From: Dyadobacter sp. SG02
GTDB lineage: Bacteria > Bacteroidota > Bacteroidia > Cytophagales > Spirosomataceae
Length of the DNA stretch: 64,000 bases
Assembly: GCF_900109045.1 (NCBI RefSeq)
Contig: NZ_FNYL01000011.1
Location: 124,001 to 188,000 of the forward strand
Reading direction: 5' to 3'
Shown here: positions 50,687 to 59,498 of the stretch, piece after piece
Numbering within the stretch: position 1 is the first letter of the stretch
Layout: every line of letters starts with the position of its first letter
Translations under genes and position numbers: made by a program
Notes under the pieces: generated by a model
The model's input: the letters and a program-made list of their open reading frames with translations, nothing else
Database searches by the model: none
What the model was told of the DNA's origin: nothing

Positions 50687-51973
50687 TTATTCAATATTGG
50701 TTCCCAGGGTGTTATCGAGGTTGTATTGCGACATCAGCAGCTGAATGCCGTGCATGATTTTGTTCTGCCGCGCCTGGTCTTCGGCATTCACTTCTCGCAG
50801 GAAATCGTTCGTATTGATCACCCCATTTTCGAGTTGCGCTGCCGCTGTGGTTTTAATGCTTTCACGGAGGGTAATAATCTCGTCATCAGTGCTCAGCAGT
50901 TGGGTAAAACGGCCCAGTTCGGCATTCTGCTGCCTGGCTGTGAGGTTGGTATTGAAGAGAAATGTTTCCTTTTGCAGCTGAATAGCGTCCCGGCTGTTCC
51001 GTATCAGTTCGCGATCTTTCTTAATGGTATACAGCCCCGAAAGTGACCAGTTGAGCCGCACACCCGTCATGTAATAGGTATCGAAGCCATTGTTGAGAAT
51101 ATTCAATGCGGGCCGGCCATAACCTCCCTGGAAGAAAAAGTTGAGTTTCGGGCGGTTACGCACGTCCAGCAGCTGCGATTGCACATCCAGGCTGCGGTTT
51201 TGAGCTTCGTAGAGCCTGAGTTCCGGCCGGTTGACATCGCCGCCTCCGACCAGATTGGCAGGCCGTTCCAGCACCGCCAGCTCGCCCATCGGCTGGCCTG
51301 TCAGCAATCCCAGCATTTCCAGGTAGGCTTTGCGGCTGGCATTCAGGTCGATGGTACGCTGGTCGGCTTTAAGCAGTTCCGCTTTCAACGTATTTGCATT
51401 ACTTTTGAATGCGGTCCCGTTGTCGATGAGTGCCTGTACCTTTTTAATGCCCAGGTTGATGTCCTTTTTCAGCAAGTCGTTCTGTTTCAGTTGTTCATCC
51501 AGCATTAATATACCGAAAAACAGTTGGTTCACCCGCTCGTTCAGCTTGTACAATTCCACTTCCAGCTTCTGCGTCTCCACCTGCGCATTCGCTTCGTGCG
51601 AGCGTACCTGTGTGCGGATGTTGCCGCCGTCGTAGATCGTCTGGTTCACTTCGCCGTAAACCTTGTACTGATCCTTACTAATGCTCGGAAACTCCACGCC
51701 GGGGATCGCGACAGGCAATTTAAACTCCGTCACCGCCGACTGATAGGTTGCCTGCCCCTGCACGGAGAACTGCGGCAAATAGCCCTTGGCGGCATTGCTT
51801 ACGGAGTAATCGCGTGTCTTTTCTATCAAACCCTGCTGCCGGATCATGGGGTAGTTTTTCCGGGCGAGCTGGTAAGCCTCCCGGATCGTCAGCGGCTTGT
51901 CCTGCGCCTGCAAATGCGTGACAGCTAATGCCAGACAGCCGGTCAGAATAATCGTTTTAAGTTCATTAATCAT
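50687..51973 (-). CDS. TolC-family outer membrane efflux channel
   Basis: A 428-residue protein with signal peptide (LTGCLALAVTHLQAQ) and two OEP helical repeats typical of TolC (LTIREAYQLARKNYPMIRQQ; ELRLYEAQNRSLDVQSQLLD; LRESIKTTAAAQLENGVINT). It is the outer-membrane duct of the efflux system and the first gene after tetR. The 16-bp palindrome shared with the tetR promoter lies 18-34 bases before its start. Confidence 0.93.
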   Translation of the reverse strand: MINELKTIILTGCLALAVTHLQAQDKPLTIREAYQLARKNYPMIRQQGLIEKTRDYSVSNAAKGYLPQFSVQGQATYQSAVTEFKLPVAIPGVEFPSISKDQYKVYGEVNQTIYDGGNIRTQVRSHEANAQVETQKLEVELYKLNERVNQLFFGILMLDEQLKQNDLLKKDINLGIKKVQALIDNGTAFKSNANTLKAELLKADQRTIDLNASRKAYLEMLGLLTGQPMGELAVLERPANLVGGGDVNRPELRLYEAQNRSLDVQSQLLDVRNRPKLNFFFQGGYGRPALNILNNGFDTYYMTGVRLNWSLSGLYTIKKDRELIRNSRDAIQLQKETFLFNTNLTARQQNAELGRFTQLLSTDDEIITLRESIKTTAAAQLENGVINTNDFLREVNAEDQARQNKIMHGIQLLMSQYNLDNTLGTNIE

Positions 51974-51991
51974 TTTGTTTATTCGTTTTAT

Positions 51992-52007
51992 TTAATCATT
52001 TGATTAA
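51992..52007. promoter_or_regulatory. TetR operator before the efflux operon
   Basis: TTAATCATTTGATTAA, a palindrome with 7-bp arms. Its reverse complement TTAATCAAATGATTAA occurs exactly at 52732-52747 upstream of tetR. A further half-site TTAATCA lies at 51966-51972, over the start codon. Confidence 0.75.
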
Positions 52008-52060
52008 TATATGGGTTAAAAAAATGGAGGTCTAACCTCCGCATATGCGCCCCGAGCCTG

Positions 52061-52672
52061 TTAGCCGTGGTCCAGCATGAGTTTCATCCAGACCGGAATG
52101 AGTTTTTTACGTTGCACCATCATTTGTCGGTAGAAATCCTCGCTTCCTAAAATCGGCTGCAACACGGGTTTCGCCACGAACGGGAACAGGTTCATTCCGA
52201 GCAGGTTAATAATGAAATGCAATGGATTAATATCGCTCCTCCGTTCCATCAGCTGCTTCACAAAAGCCGATTCCTTTAAAATCTTCGGTGCCTGTACGCG
52301 GTTGGCCAATTGCTCCGGATTGCTGCGTATTTCGCTCAGCACGAAAATCGGAAGGTCCGGATGTTCAAGGAGCATATCGACGTAGTTTTCCGTGATCTTT
52401 TCCAGTTTTTCATCCAATGTCGTCGACGCGTCGTTCAGGATCGGCGCCAGGACACCGAACAACTTTTCGATCCGCTCGGCCATCACGATCTGGAAAAGCT
52501 TCTCTTTACTGCGAAAATAGTAGTTCAGCAATGCCAGATTAATGCCCGCTTCTTCGGCAATATCCCTTGTACGCGCATTGCCATATCCTTTCTTGGTAAA
52601 TACAATGCTCGCCGCCTCCTTGATCTTCTCCTCGGTGCTCAGGTCCAACTCCGCCTTTTTCACTTTCGCCAT
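52061..52672 (-). CDS. TetR/AcrR-family repressor (CecR-like)
   Basis: A 203-residue TetR-family regulator. The N-terminal helix-turn-helix is ASIVFTKKGYGNARTRDIAE with AGINLALLNYYFRSKEKLFQ. The helical ligand-binding domain is followed by a C-terminal block ILGSEDFYRQMMVQRKKLIP. In E. coli the CecR repressor likewise controls ybhGFSR. It is read in the same direction as the efflux genes, 87 bases upstream, with matching operators at both promoters, so it probably represses itself and the pump until a ligand binds. Confidence 0.92.
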   Translation of the reverse strand: MAKVKKAELDLSTEEKIKEAASIVFTKKGYGNARTRDIAEEAGINLALLNYYFRSKEKLFQIVMAERIEKLFGVLAPILNDASTTLDEKLEKITENYVDMLLEHPDLPIFVLSEIRSNPEQLANRVQAPKILKESAFVKQLMERRSDINPLHFIINLLGMNLFPFVAKPVLQPILGSEDFYRQMMVQRKKLIPVWMKLMLDHG

Positions 52673-52695
52673 CGTCCGTTTTCAGTTTGATGCGT

Positions 52696-52727
52696 CAAAG
52701 GTAAATGTGTTTTTTAATTTAACCAAA
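52696..52727 (-). promoter_or_regulatory. Predicted promoter of tetR
   Basis: The minus strand reads TTTG (complement 52724-52727), 20 bases, TACCTTTG (complement 52696-52703). Both match the Bacteroidetes -33/-7 pattern, 24 bases before the start codon. Confidence 0.65.
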
Positions 52728-52731
52728 TTAT

Positions 52732-52747
52732 TTAATCAAATGATTAA
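52732..52747. promoter_or_regulatory. TetR operator at its own promoter
   Basis: TTAATCAAATGATTAA, the exact reverse complement of the site at 51992-52007, lies just upstream of the tetR -33 element. Confidence 0.75.
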
Positions 52748-52780
52748 TTTCTGCATGTCACGTTGCGGTCGTCGTGGCGT

Positions 52781-53064
52781 CGGCAATTCTTGCGGTGCCT
52801 TCTACAATTCTTGCGGTGCGCTGCACCTTGATTGTTGTAAATCATCATTGTCTACAATTCTTGTGGTGCTTTCTACAATTCTTGCGGTGCGCTGTACCTT
52901 GATTGTTGCAAATCGTTATTGTCTACAATTCTTGCGGTGCCTTCTACAATTCTTGCGGTGCGCGGCACCTTGATTGTTGTAAATCATTATTGTCTACAAT
53001 TCTTGCGGTGCCTTCTACAATTCTTGCGGTGCGCGGCACCATGGTTATTGTAAATCATCATTGT
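52781..53064 (+). repeat. Tandem array of four 71-bp units
   Basis: Units start at 52781, 52852, 52923 and 52994, exactly 71 bases each. Every unit contains the motif CTACAATTCTTGCGGTGC twice, 21 bases apart (first copy degenerate at the start), then a small hairpin GGTGC-x3-GCACC, then TTGATTGTTGTAAATCA. The array fills the space between divergent tetR and lepA. It carries no credible gene. Confidence 0.95.
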
Positions 53065-53125
53065 CTACAATTCTTTCGGCGCTCTGCACCTTGACGTAAG
53101 GCGCAGAGCGCCGAAAGAATTGTAG
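53065..53125. repeat. Perfect 23-bp inverted repeat closing the tandem array
   Basis: The left arm (53065-53087) and right arm (53103-53125) are perfect reverse complements with a 15-base centre, beginning CTACAATTCTTTCGG and ending in GAATTGTAG. The left half resembles the start of the 71-bp units, so the array may derive from this palindromic element. There is no T-run, so a simple terminator is unlikely. Confidence 0.93.
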
Positions 53126-53277
53126 AAATCGTTTGCAGCATTCAGACACATCGTTCCAACCATGGAATTGCTAACGTGCAATCTGCAAAGGGAATGGCGG
53201 TTGGGGGTTAAACACCTTCCCACGCCATTCCTGCCGCTCCAACGGCCAATACTTTTCGTTTTCCAACCCAAAACATC

Positions 53278-53306
53278 TTGAAATATTAATTACCCTCGTA
53301 ATTTTG
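53278..53306 (+). promoter_or_regulatory. Predicted promoter of lepA
   Basis: TTG (53278-53280), 18 bases, TAATTTTG (53299-53306): a full match to the Bacteroidetes -33/-7 promoter form, 53 bases before the start codon. Confidence 0.65.
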
Positions 53307-53359
53307 CGGTTGCTTTGGCCTGAACTAACATTCAAAGCACTTGAATAGGAACTGTTTTC

Positions 53360-55147
53360 ATGAAGAAAATCCGTAATTTTTGCATTATTGCCCATATTGA
53401 CCACGGGAAAAGCACCCTGGCGGACCGTCTGCTGGAATTTACCAAAACTGTAAGCCAGCGCGAAATGCAGGCGCAGCTGCTGGACAATATGGACCTGGAA
53501 CGCGAACGAGGCATCACGATCAAGAGCCACGCGATCCAGATGAATTATGTTTATCAAGGAGAAGAATATATACTGAACCTGATCGACACCCCGGGCCACG
53601 TCGACTTTTCGTACGAGGTTTCCCGCTCGATCGCCGCCTGCGAAGGTGCATTGCTGCTCGTGGACGCGTCACAGGGAACCGAGGCGCAGACGATCTCCAA
53701 CCTCTACCTGGCGATCAACCACGACCTCGTAATCATCCCTGTCCTGAACAAAATCGACCTTCCCGGTGCTATGCCCGAGGAAATCAAGGATGAAATGGTA
53801 GACCTGCTCGGCTGTGAACGTGCAGACATCATTCCTGCCAGCGGTAAGGAAGGCATCGGTATCGAGAACATCCTGAATGCAATCGTGGAGCGTATCCCTG
53901 CGCCTGTGGGCGATCCGGAAGGCCCGTTGCAAGCATTGATCTTCGACTCGGTATTCAACTCGTACCGCGGTATCGAGGTAATCTTCCGTGTGAAAAACGG
54001 CAGCATTAAAAAGGGCGACAAGGTGAAGTTCATGGCGACCGGCAAGGAATATATCGCCGACGAAATCGGTACGCTCGGTTTGCAACAAATCCCCAAGCAA
54101 GTGGTAGAATGCGGCGACGTAGGTTATCTGATTTCAGGTATCAAAGTGGCCAAGGAAGTAAAGGTGGGTGACACTTTTACGCATATTGACCGTCCGGCAA
54201 CGGAAGCGATTGTAGGTTTCTCGGAAGTAAAGCCAATGGTATTCGCCGGTATTTACCCGGTGGACACCAGCGAGTTCGAAGAGCTTCGTGAGGCAATGGA
54301 AAAATTGCAGCTGAACGACGCGGCGCTGGTTTGGGAACCGGAAACTTCGGCGGCCCTTGGTTTCGGTTTCCGTTGCGGCTTCCTGGGAATGCTCCACATG
54401 GAAATCGTGCAGGAGCGTCTGGAACGGGAGTTCGACATGACGGTAATCACCACCGTACCTTCGGTGCAGTTCCGTGTATTGACCACTAAAGACAAGCTAT
54501 TGAATATCAGCGCGCCGTCGGAAATGCCGGAGCCTAACCATATCAAATACATCGAGGAGCCGTACATCAATGCGCAGATCATCACTAAATCGGATTATAT
54601 CGGCCCGATCCTGAACTTGTGTATGGATAAACGCGGTGTGCTTAAAAATCAGATTTACCTCACCGCCGAGCGCGTGGAGCTGCAATTCCTTATCCCGCTA
54701 GCCGAGGTTGTCTTCGATTTCTTCGATAAACTCAAAACAATATCAAGAGGTTACGCCTCGCTCGACTACGAATTGGCAGGTTACCAGGAGTCGGACATGG
54801 TGAAGCTGGACGTGATGTTGAACGGGGAGGCGGTGGACGCATTGTCGGCCATCGTACACCGCTCGAAATCCTACGAATGGGGAAAGAAATTGTGTGAAAA
54901 GCTACGCGAACTGATCCCAAGACAGATGTTCGAGATCGCCATCCAGGCGGCCATCGGACAGAAGATCATTGCGCGCGAGACCGTGAAGGCGATGCGGAAG
55001 GACGTTCTAGCCAAATGTTATGGCGGTGACATCTCCCGTAAACGCAAACTCCTTGAAAAACAGAAGAAAGGAAAGAAAAGGATGCGTCAGGTCGGCAACG
55101 TAGAGATCCCTCAGGAGGCATTTATGGCTGTTTTGAAGATTAACTAA
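53360..55147 (+). CDS. lepA: Elongation factor 4 (LepA)
   Basis: A 595-residue translational GTPase of normal length. It back-translocates stalled ribosomes or helps ribosome assembly. G-domain motifs are AHIDHGKST (G1), DTPGHVDF (G3) and NKIDLPGA (G4). The LepA-specific C-terminal domain ([40 protein letters not shown]) is complete. It has its own promoter and is followed 114 bases later by the PDH E2 gene. Confidence 0.98.
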   Translation: MKKIRNFCIIAHIDHGKSTLADRLLEFTKTVSQREMQAQLLDNMDLERERGITIKSHAIQMNYVYQGEEYILNLIDTPGHVDFSYEVSRSIAACEGALLLVDASQGTEAQTISNLYLAINHDLVIIPVLNKIDLPGAMPEEIKDEMVDLLGCERADIIPASGKEGIGIENILNAIVERIPAPVGDPEGPLQALIFDSVFNSYRGIEVIFRVKNGSIKKGDKVKFMATGKEYIADEIGTLGLQQIPKQVVECGDVGYLISGIKVAKEVKVGDTFTHIDRPATEAIVGFSEVKPMVFAGIYPVDTSEFEELREAMEKLQLNDAALVWEPETSAALGFGFRCGFLGMLHMEIVQERLEREFDMTVITTVPSVQFRVLTTKDKLLNISAPSEMPEPNHIKYIEEPYINAQIITKSDYIGPILNLCMDKRGVLKNQIYLTAERVELQFLIPLAEVVFDFFDKLKTISRGYASLDYELAGYQESDMVKLDVMLNGEAVDALSAIVHRSKSYEWGKKLCEKLRELIPRQMFEIAIQAAIGQKIIARETVKAMRKDVLAKCYGGDISRKRKLLEKQKKGKKRMRQVGNVEIPQEAFMAVLKIN

Positions 55148-55204
55148 TTACCCCGGCGGTTTAGAATTATCCGTAAAAGCAGGTGCGAAGTTGCCCTTTT
55201 ATTG

Positions 55205-55212
55205 TAATTTTG
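55205..55212 (+). promoter_or_regulatory. Predicted promoter -7 box of the E2 gene
   Basis: TAATTTTG, an exact TAnnTTTG match identical to the lepA box, 49 bases before the start codon. A -33 TTG at the proper distance is not seen. Confidence 0.45.
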
Positions 55213-55261
55213 ACCGAAAGCTAAATTTCGACCAAGAACTAAAAATACCTTAACAAGCGAT

Positions 55262-56980
55262 ATGGCAGAAGTAATTCGTATGCCCAAAATGAGCGACACC
55301 ATGGAAGAGGGTGTTATCGCGGAATGGCACAAAAAAGTAGGTGATAAAATTAAATCCGGTGAAGTGATCGCAGAGGTGGAAACCGACAAAGCGACCATGG
55401 ACCTGGAATCTTACTGGGACGGTACCCTTCTTTATATCGGCGTGAAAAAAGGCGATGCAGTACCTATCGACGGTATCATGGCGATCGTTGGTTCGGAAGG
55501 TGAAGATTACCAATCCTTGCTCGACGGTGCGAGCAATGGCGCTGCTGCCACTCCTGCCGCCGAAGCTCCGAAATCAGAAGCTCCTGCTCCTGCCGAGGCA
55601 GCCCCTGCTGTTGAAACCGTCACTCCACAACCTGCTGCGGCAGCCCCCGCTGCGAAACCTGCCGCTTCTACCGAGAAAATCAATGCTGCGGTGGTTCGTA
55701 TGCCGAAAATGAGCGATACCATGGAAGAAGGAACGCTGGTTTCATGGCAGAAAAAAGTGGGTGATAAAGTAAAATCAGGTGATATCCTGGCCGAAGTCGA
55801 AACCGACAAGGCTACGATGGAACTCGAAGCATATGAAGACGGTACCCTGCTTTTTGTAGGTATCAAAGAAGGCGAAGCTGTTCCTGTGGACGCTATTATC
55901 GCGGTAATCGGCGAGGAAGGTGCGAATGTGGAAGGTCTGCTGGCACGTGAAAACGGCGAAGCACCTGCTGAAACTGCCGCTGCTCCGCAAGCTGCGTCGG
56001 GCTCGGCGGCTCCGGCTGTTAACGGTTCTGAGAAAGCCGTTTCGGTAGCAGATTCCAACGAACGCGTAAAAGCGTCTCCATTGGCGAAACGCCTGGCTGA
56101 CGAAAAAGGCATTAATCTGAGCGAGGTTGCCGGAAGCGGCGATAACGGACGCATCGTGAAACGCGACGTGGACGAGTTCAAACCTGCTGCACAGGCATCG
56201 GCCCCTGCGGCTGCTCCGGCAGCTCAGCCTGCATCCGGAGCGGGAACACCTGCCAAGGCGGAAGCTGCGCCTTCTGCGGCTGCCGCACCGGCATCCGGCG
56301 ATTTCGTAGACACGCCAATCTCGCAGATGCGCAAAACCATCGCGCGCCGCCTGAGCGAGAGCTTGTTCACCGCGCCTCACTTCTACGTGACCATGGAAAT
56401 CAACATGGACAAGGCTATGGCATTGCGCCCGCAGCTGAACGAAGTGGCCACCGCGAAGATCTCTTTCAACGACATGGTGATCAAAGCTTGCGCAGTGGCG
56501 TTGAAGCAACATCCTGCCGTGAACTCCGCATGGCTGGGTGACAAGATCCGTAAATACAATTATGTCAACATCGGTGTAGCCGTGGCAGTGGACGAAGGTT
56601 TGCTGGTGCCTGTTATCCGCGAGGCTGACAAGAAAACGCTTTCTGCCATTTCAGGTGAAGTAAAAGACCTGGCCGGCAAAGCGAAAGATAAAAAACTGCA
56701 ACCGAAAGACTGGGAAGGCAACACATTCTCGGTGTCGAACCTCGGCATGTTCGGTGTAGACGAATTCACCGCGATCATCAACCCGCCGGATTCCTGTATC
56801 CTGGCGATCGGTGCGATCAAGAAAGTGGCTGCTTTCAAGGAAGATGGAACGGTTTACCCGACCAACATCATGAAAGTAACGCTTTCAGCCGACCACCGCG
56901 TGGTAGACGGCGCGACGGCTGCCCAGTTCCTTTTGACAGTGAAGAAACTGTTGGAAGAACCAATGAGCATGCTGGTTTAA
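55262..56980 (+). CDS. pdhC: Pyruvate dehydrogenase complex dihydrolipoamide acetyltransferase (E2)
   Basis: A 572-residue E2 enzyme that transfers the acetyl group from lipoamide to CoA. Two near-identical lipoyl domains carry the lipoylated lysines K43 and K183, each in ETDKATM(D/E)LE. Ala/Pro-rich linkers separate them from the peripheral-subunit binding domain (about 269-306; ASPLAKRLADEKGINLSEVA). The catalytic domain ends with the active-site DH545RVVDG. The layout is the mitochondrial-like type with two lipoyl domains. The E1 and E3 genes are not in the window. Confidence 0.95.
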   Translation: MAEVIRMPKMSDTMEEGVIAEWHKKVGDKIKSGEVIAEVETDKATMDLESYWDGTLLYIGVKKGDAVPIDGIMAIVGSEGEDYQSLLDGASNGAAATPAAEAPKSEAPAPAEAAPAVETVTPQPAAAAPAAKPAASTEKINAAVVRMPKMSDTMEEGTLVSWQKKVGDKVKSGDILAEVETDKATMELEAYEDGTLLFVGIKEGEAVPVDAIIAVIGEEGANVEGLLARENGEAPAETAAAPQAASGSAAPAVNGSEKAVSVADSNERVKASPLAKRLADEKGINLSEVAGSGDNGRIVKRDVDEFKPAAQASAPAAAPAAQPASGAGTPAKAEAAPSAAAAPASGDFVDTPISQMRKTIARRLSESLFTAPHFYVTMEINMDKAMALRPQLNEVATAKISFNDMVIKACAVALKQHPAVNSAWLGDKIRKYNYVNIGVAVAVDEGLLVPVIREADKKTLSAISGEVKDLAGKAKDKKLQPKDWEGNTFSVSNLGMFGVDEFTAIINPPDSCILAIGAIKKVAAFKEDGTVYPTNIMKVTLSADHRVVDGATAAQFLLTVKKLLEEPMSMLV

Positions 56981-57000
56981 CCCAAATACAAATGCATGAA

Positions 57001-57037
57001 AAAGTGTCAGGCCCGCAAGGTCTGGCACTTTTGTTTT
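57001..57037 (+). terminator. Intrinsic terminator after the E2 gene
   Basis: AAAGTGTCAGGCC (57001-57013) pairs with GGTCTGGCACTTT (57019-57031), with two G-T wobbles, followed by TGTTTT. Confidence 0.8.
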
Positions 57038-57087
57038 CAAAGGGATTTTGTTTCAAAGGCGACTAACATTTGCATTTAAATATCAAT

Positions 57088-57630
57088 ATGGAGAAGATAC
57101 ACGCTACTACCGTCCTCGGGGTACTACACAATGGAACTGTTGCCCTCGGCGCGGACGGTCAGGCTACAATGGGCAATACGGTTGCCAAGAGTAATGTTAA
57201 AAAGATCCGCACATTGCAAGGCGGCAAAATTCTCGTCGGATTCGCGGGTTCCACAGCCGATGCATTCACATTACTGGATCGTTTTGAAGAAAAACTGAAC
57301 GGCTACGGCGGCAATATGAAACGCGCGGCCATTGAACTGGCCAAAGACTGGCGCACCGACCGCTATTTGCGCAAACTGGAAGCGATGATGATTACGGCTA
57401 ATAAAGATGAAATCCTCGTCATTTCCGGTACCGGAGATGTTTTGGAACCGGAAAACGGCATTGCGTCGATTGGCTCCGGCGGGAATTTCGCATTATCGGC
57501 TGCGCAGGCGTTGAAAAAACATGCTACGCATTTGAGTGCGGAAGAAATGGTCCGGGAAGGATTGACGATCGCGGCCGATCTTTGCATTTATACCAATCAT
57601 AATTTGGTGATTGAGAAAGTAGTTCAGTAG
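57088..57630 (+). CDS. hslV: ATP-dependent protease proteolytic subunit HslV
   Basis: A 180-residue threonine protease, the peptidase ring of HslUV, starting [16 protein letters not shown]. An in-frame start 18 bases earlier is less likely. The mature N-terminal Thr of the TTV motif would be exposed by removing the short propeptide MEKIHA, longer than the single Met removed in E. coli. Conserved blocks are [34 protein letters not shown] and [14 protein letters not shown]. The ATPase partner hslU is not adjacent. An 87-base gap and terminator separate it from the E2 gene. Confidence 0.95.
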   Translation: MEKIHATTVLGVLHNGTVALGADGQATMGNTVAKSNVKKIRTLQGGKILVGFAGSTADAFTLLDRFEEKLNGYGGNMKRAAIELAKDWRTDRYLRKLEAMMITANKDEILVISGTGDVLEPENGIASIGSGGNFALSAAQALKKHATHLSAEEMVREGLTIAADLCIYTNHNLVIEKVVQ

Positions 57631-57641
57631 TGAAACGGATG

Positions 57642-57818
57642 GCGCGAAGCTCTTGCTTCGTGCCTACTATTCGCAGGCCTCCGGCCGGTCAGAACATCTC
57701 AGAAGGTATTCTACGATGCCGCAACGCAGCCAGAGGCTGCATAATAGCGTGAACGAAGCAAGAGCTTCGCGCTATCGTCAGGAGCTTCGCGCCATCGTCA
57801 GGGGCTTCGCGCTATCGT
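57642..57818. repeat. Palindromic repeat element with three 20-bp tandem copies at one end
   Basis: A perfect 20-bp inverted repeat (57642-57661 with 57753-57772; arm GCGCGAAGCTCTTGCTTCGT) encloses 91 bases. The right arm runs into three tandem units of about 20 bases, each (A/G)GCTTCGCGC(T/C)ATCGTC (57763-57818). It sits between convergent hslV and dacB and looks like a small mobile or REP-like element. No coding content. Confidence 0.9.
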
Positions 57819-57820
57819 CC

Positions 57821-59299
57821 TTACAACTCCGCCATCAGCGTCATCAGCTTCACCAGCGAATCAGAAATCACCCTGTTACTCCCAGGCACATACTTGTGCG
57901 CGATAACAGTAAAACTCAGCAACGCCCCGGATTTCGCATTCACGTAACCCGCAAACGCCCGCGTACCCTCGATGGACCCGCTCTTCGCGTGCGTGTTACC
58001 CGCAGCGCGTGAGCCTTTTCCAAGATTGCGGACAGTCCCATTCTGCCCTAGCACGGCAATGCTTTGGTAAAAATCCTTGTAACTCACATCCTTATTAGCC
58101 AGACTCAGAATGTCAGTCAGACTACCGGCGGTAATCGAACCGGAAGGCGATAACCCGCTCCCGTCTTTAATATAAAATCCGCGCAAATCCGCACCCCTGC
58201 CCGACCAGTAGCCGGTAATCGCCACAGCCGCATCGTCGAATCCCGAACTACCTGAAAGCCGCTTGCCGGATTGTTTGAAAAACACATCTGCAAACAGGTT
58301 AATGCTCCAAAAATTGGCTTGCTGGCACAACTCGCGCAACGGCGGAGACTTGTATTCGTCGATAATCTTTTTAGGGTTAGCCGTAAGCAGTACCCCATTT
58401 CCCGGAAGCTGTTCCGCCTCCGCTACCACTACCCCGTTGCCCGATAATGCATTCTTCAACGCATAAGCCGTGTACCATGCCGGGTCCGGAATAGAACCTT
58501 TGACGGTAAAAGTGGCATTACCAGCCGGTACAGTGCCGGTCAGCAATACATTATTACCCAGCGGGCTGCTGTAAATAATCGTTTTATCGCCGGAGCCGCG
58601 TTCGCCGGTGGTAACCTGGTTGGTGAAAGATAAATAGGGAATCGCAGGCTCGGTACCGAGTACCGTTGTAGGGTCGCCGGGATCGGTGCCGGGTTTGAAT
58701 TTGACGCGATAGAGGTTTTCATTGAAATTCAGTCCCTGTACGCCGGCACCGTAATAATTGCCCATATCACCCCAAATCCAGGTACTCGCAACGGCTTCCT
58801 TATCGAAAAACGAAGCGTCGCCCACGACTTTGCCTTTAATGTATTTAATACCCGCTTTTTTTACCGCAGCAACCCACCGGTTGATCATTTCCGGTGCCGC
58901 AGGATAACCCTTGAACCGGTCGCTTCCGAGTGACGGATCGCCCGTTCCGTGAATGTAGAGATTACCAACGAGCGTATCGCCGCGGAGTGTACCGTCGTAT
59001 TCAAGAAAAGTCTGGAATCGGAAATCACCCCCGAAGAGCGCAAGAACGGTTGCGGTGGAAACTAGTTTTAAGACAGACGCCGACGGCAGCGAACGTTCCG
59101 CATTCAATGCAAATACATTTTTACCCTCTTTGACAGCCTTCACACTCACCGCGAGTGAGCCGCTGCGCATGAACTCGCTGTTTTGCAATTCCAGTACGGC
59201 GTCGGAGAAACGGACCAGGCCGGTGCTGTCGATCGCCTGCGCCGACGCCGCGTTGCCCGTAAGGATTATGTAAAGTAAAAGAAGGGTGGCTCTCATCAT
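57821..59299 (-). CDS. dacB: D-alanyl-D-alanine carboxypeptidase/endopeptidase (PBP4-type)
   Basis: A 492-residue class C penicillin-binding protein of the S13 family that trims or cleaves peptidoglycan cross-links in the periplasm. A signal peptide is followed by the three active-site motifs: S75-V-L-K78, S-I-N in WSINLFADVFF, and K-S-G in HAKSGSIEGTRAFAGYV. Domain insertions between the first two motifs are of the usual PBP4 size. It is a single gene, convergent with hslV. Confidence 0.96.
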   Translation of the reverse strand: MMRATLLLLYIILTGNAASAQAIDSTGLVRFSDAVLELQNSEFMRSGSLAVSVKAVKEGKNVFALNAERSLPSASVLKLVSTATVLALFGGDFRFQTFLEYDGTLRGDTLVGNLYIHGTGDPSLGSDRFKGYPAAPEMINRWVAAVKKAGIKYIKGKVVGDASFFDKEAVASTWIWGDMGNYYGAGVQGLNFNENLYRVKFKPGTDPGDPTTVLGTEPAIPYLSFTNQVTTGERGSGDKTIIYSSPLGNNVLLTGTVPAGNATFTVKGSIPDPAWYTAYALKNALSGNGVVVAEAEQLPGNGVLLTANPKKIIDEYKSPPLRELCQQANFWSINLFADVFFKQSGKRLSGSSGFDDAAVAITGYWSGRGADLRGFYIKDGSGLSPSGSITAGSLTDILSLANKDVSYKDFYQSIAVLGQNGTVRNLGKGSRAAGNTHAKSGSIEGTRAFAGYVNAKSGALLSFTVIAHKYVPGSNRVISDSLVKLMTLMAEL

Positions 59300-59380
59300 A
59301 TTAAATATTCGCCAGGCACAAAATTGATGCCGCTTTGCCTAAACTAGTAACTAATGTCCGTATCTCAGGCTGTTTTTTGG

Positions 59381-59388
59381 TACTTTTG
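59381..59388 (+). promoter_or_regulatory. Predicted promoter -7 box of the beta-CASP nuclease operon
   Basis: TACTTTTG, an exact TAnnTTTG match, 111 bases before the next start codon. No proper -33 element is seen. Confidence 0.4.
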
Positions 59389-59498
59389 TAAGATATTAGG
59401 CAATTGATTATTAGTTTACAAAGAAAAGATACAATAGTGATATTGATTTTTCCGCCAGACGAAAAATACCAATATAGCTTTCACCCCATACTATTTAT

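Noticed and set aside
52781-53064. CRISPR-like appearance of the 71-bp array
   Set aside because: The units are identical along their whole length with no unique spacers, and no cas genes are present.
52542-53094. Plus-strand frames through the tetR end and the 71-bp array (repeating NSCGAFYNSCG-like peptides)
   Set aside because: The peptides only mirror the DNA repeat; the period of 71 is not a multiple of 3, and no signal or start context supports translation.
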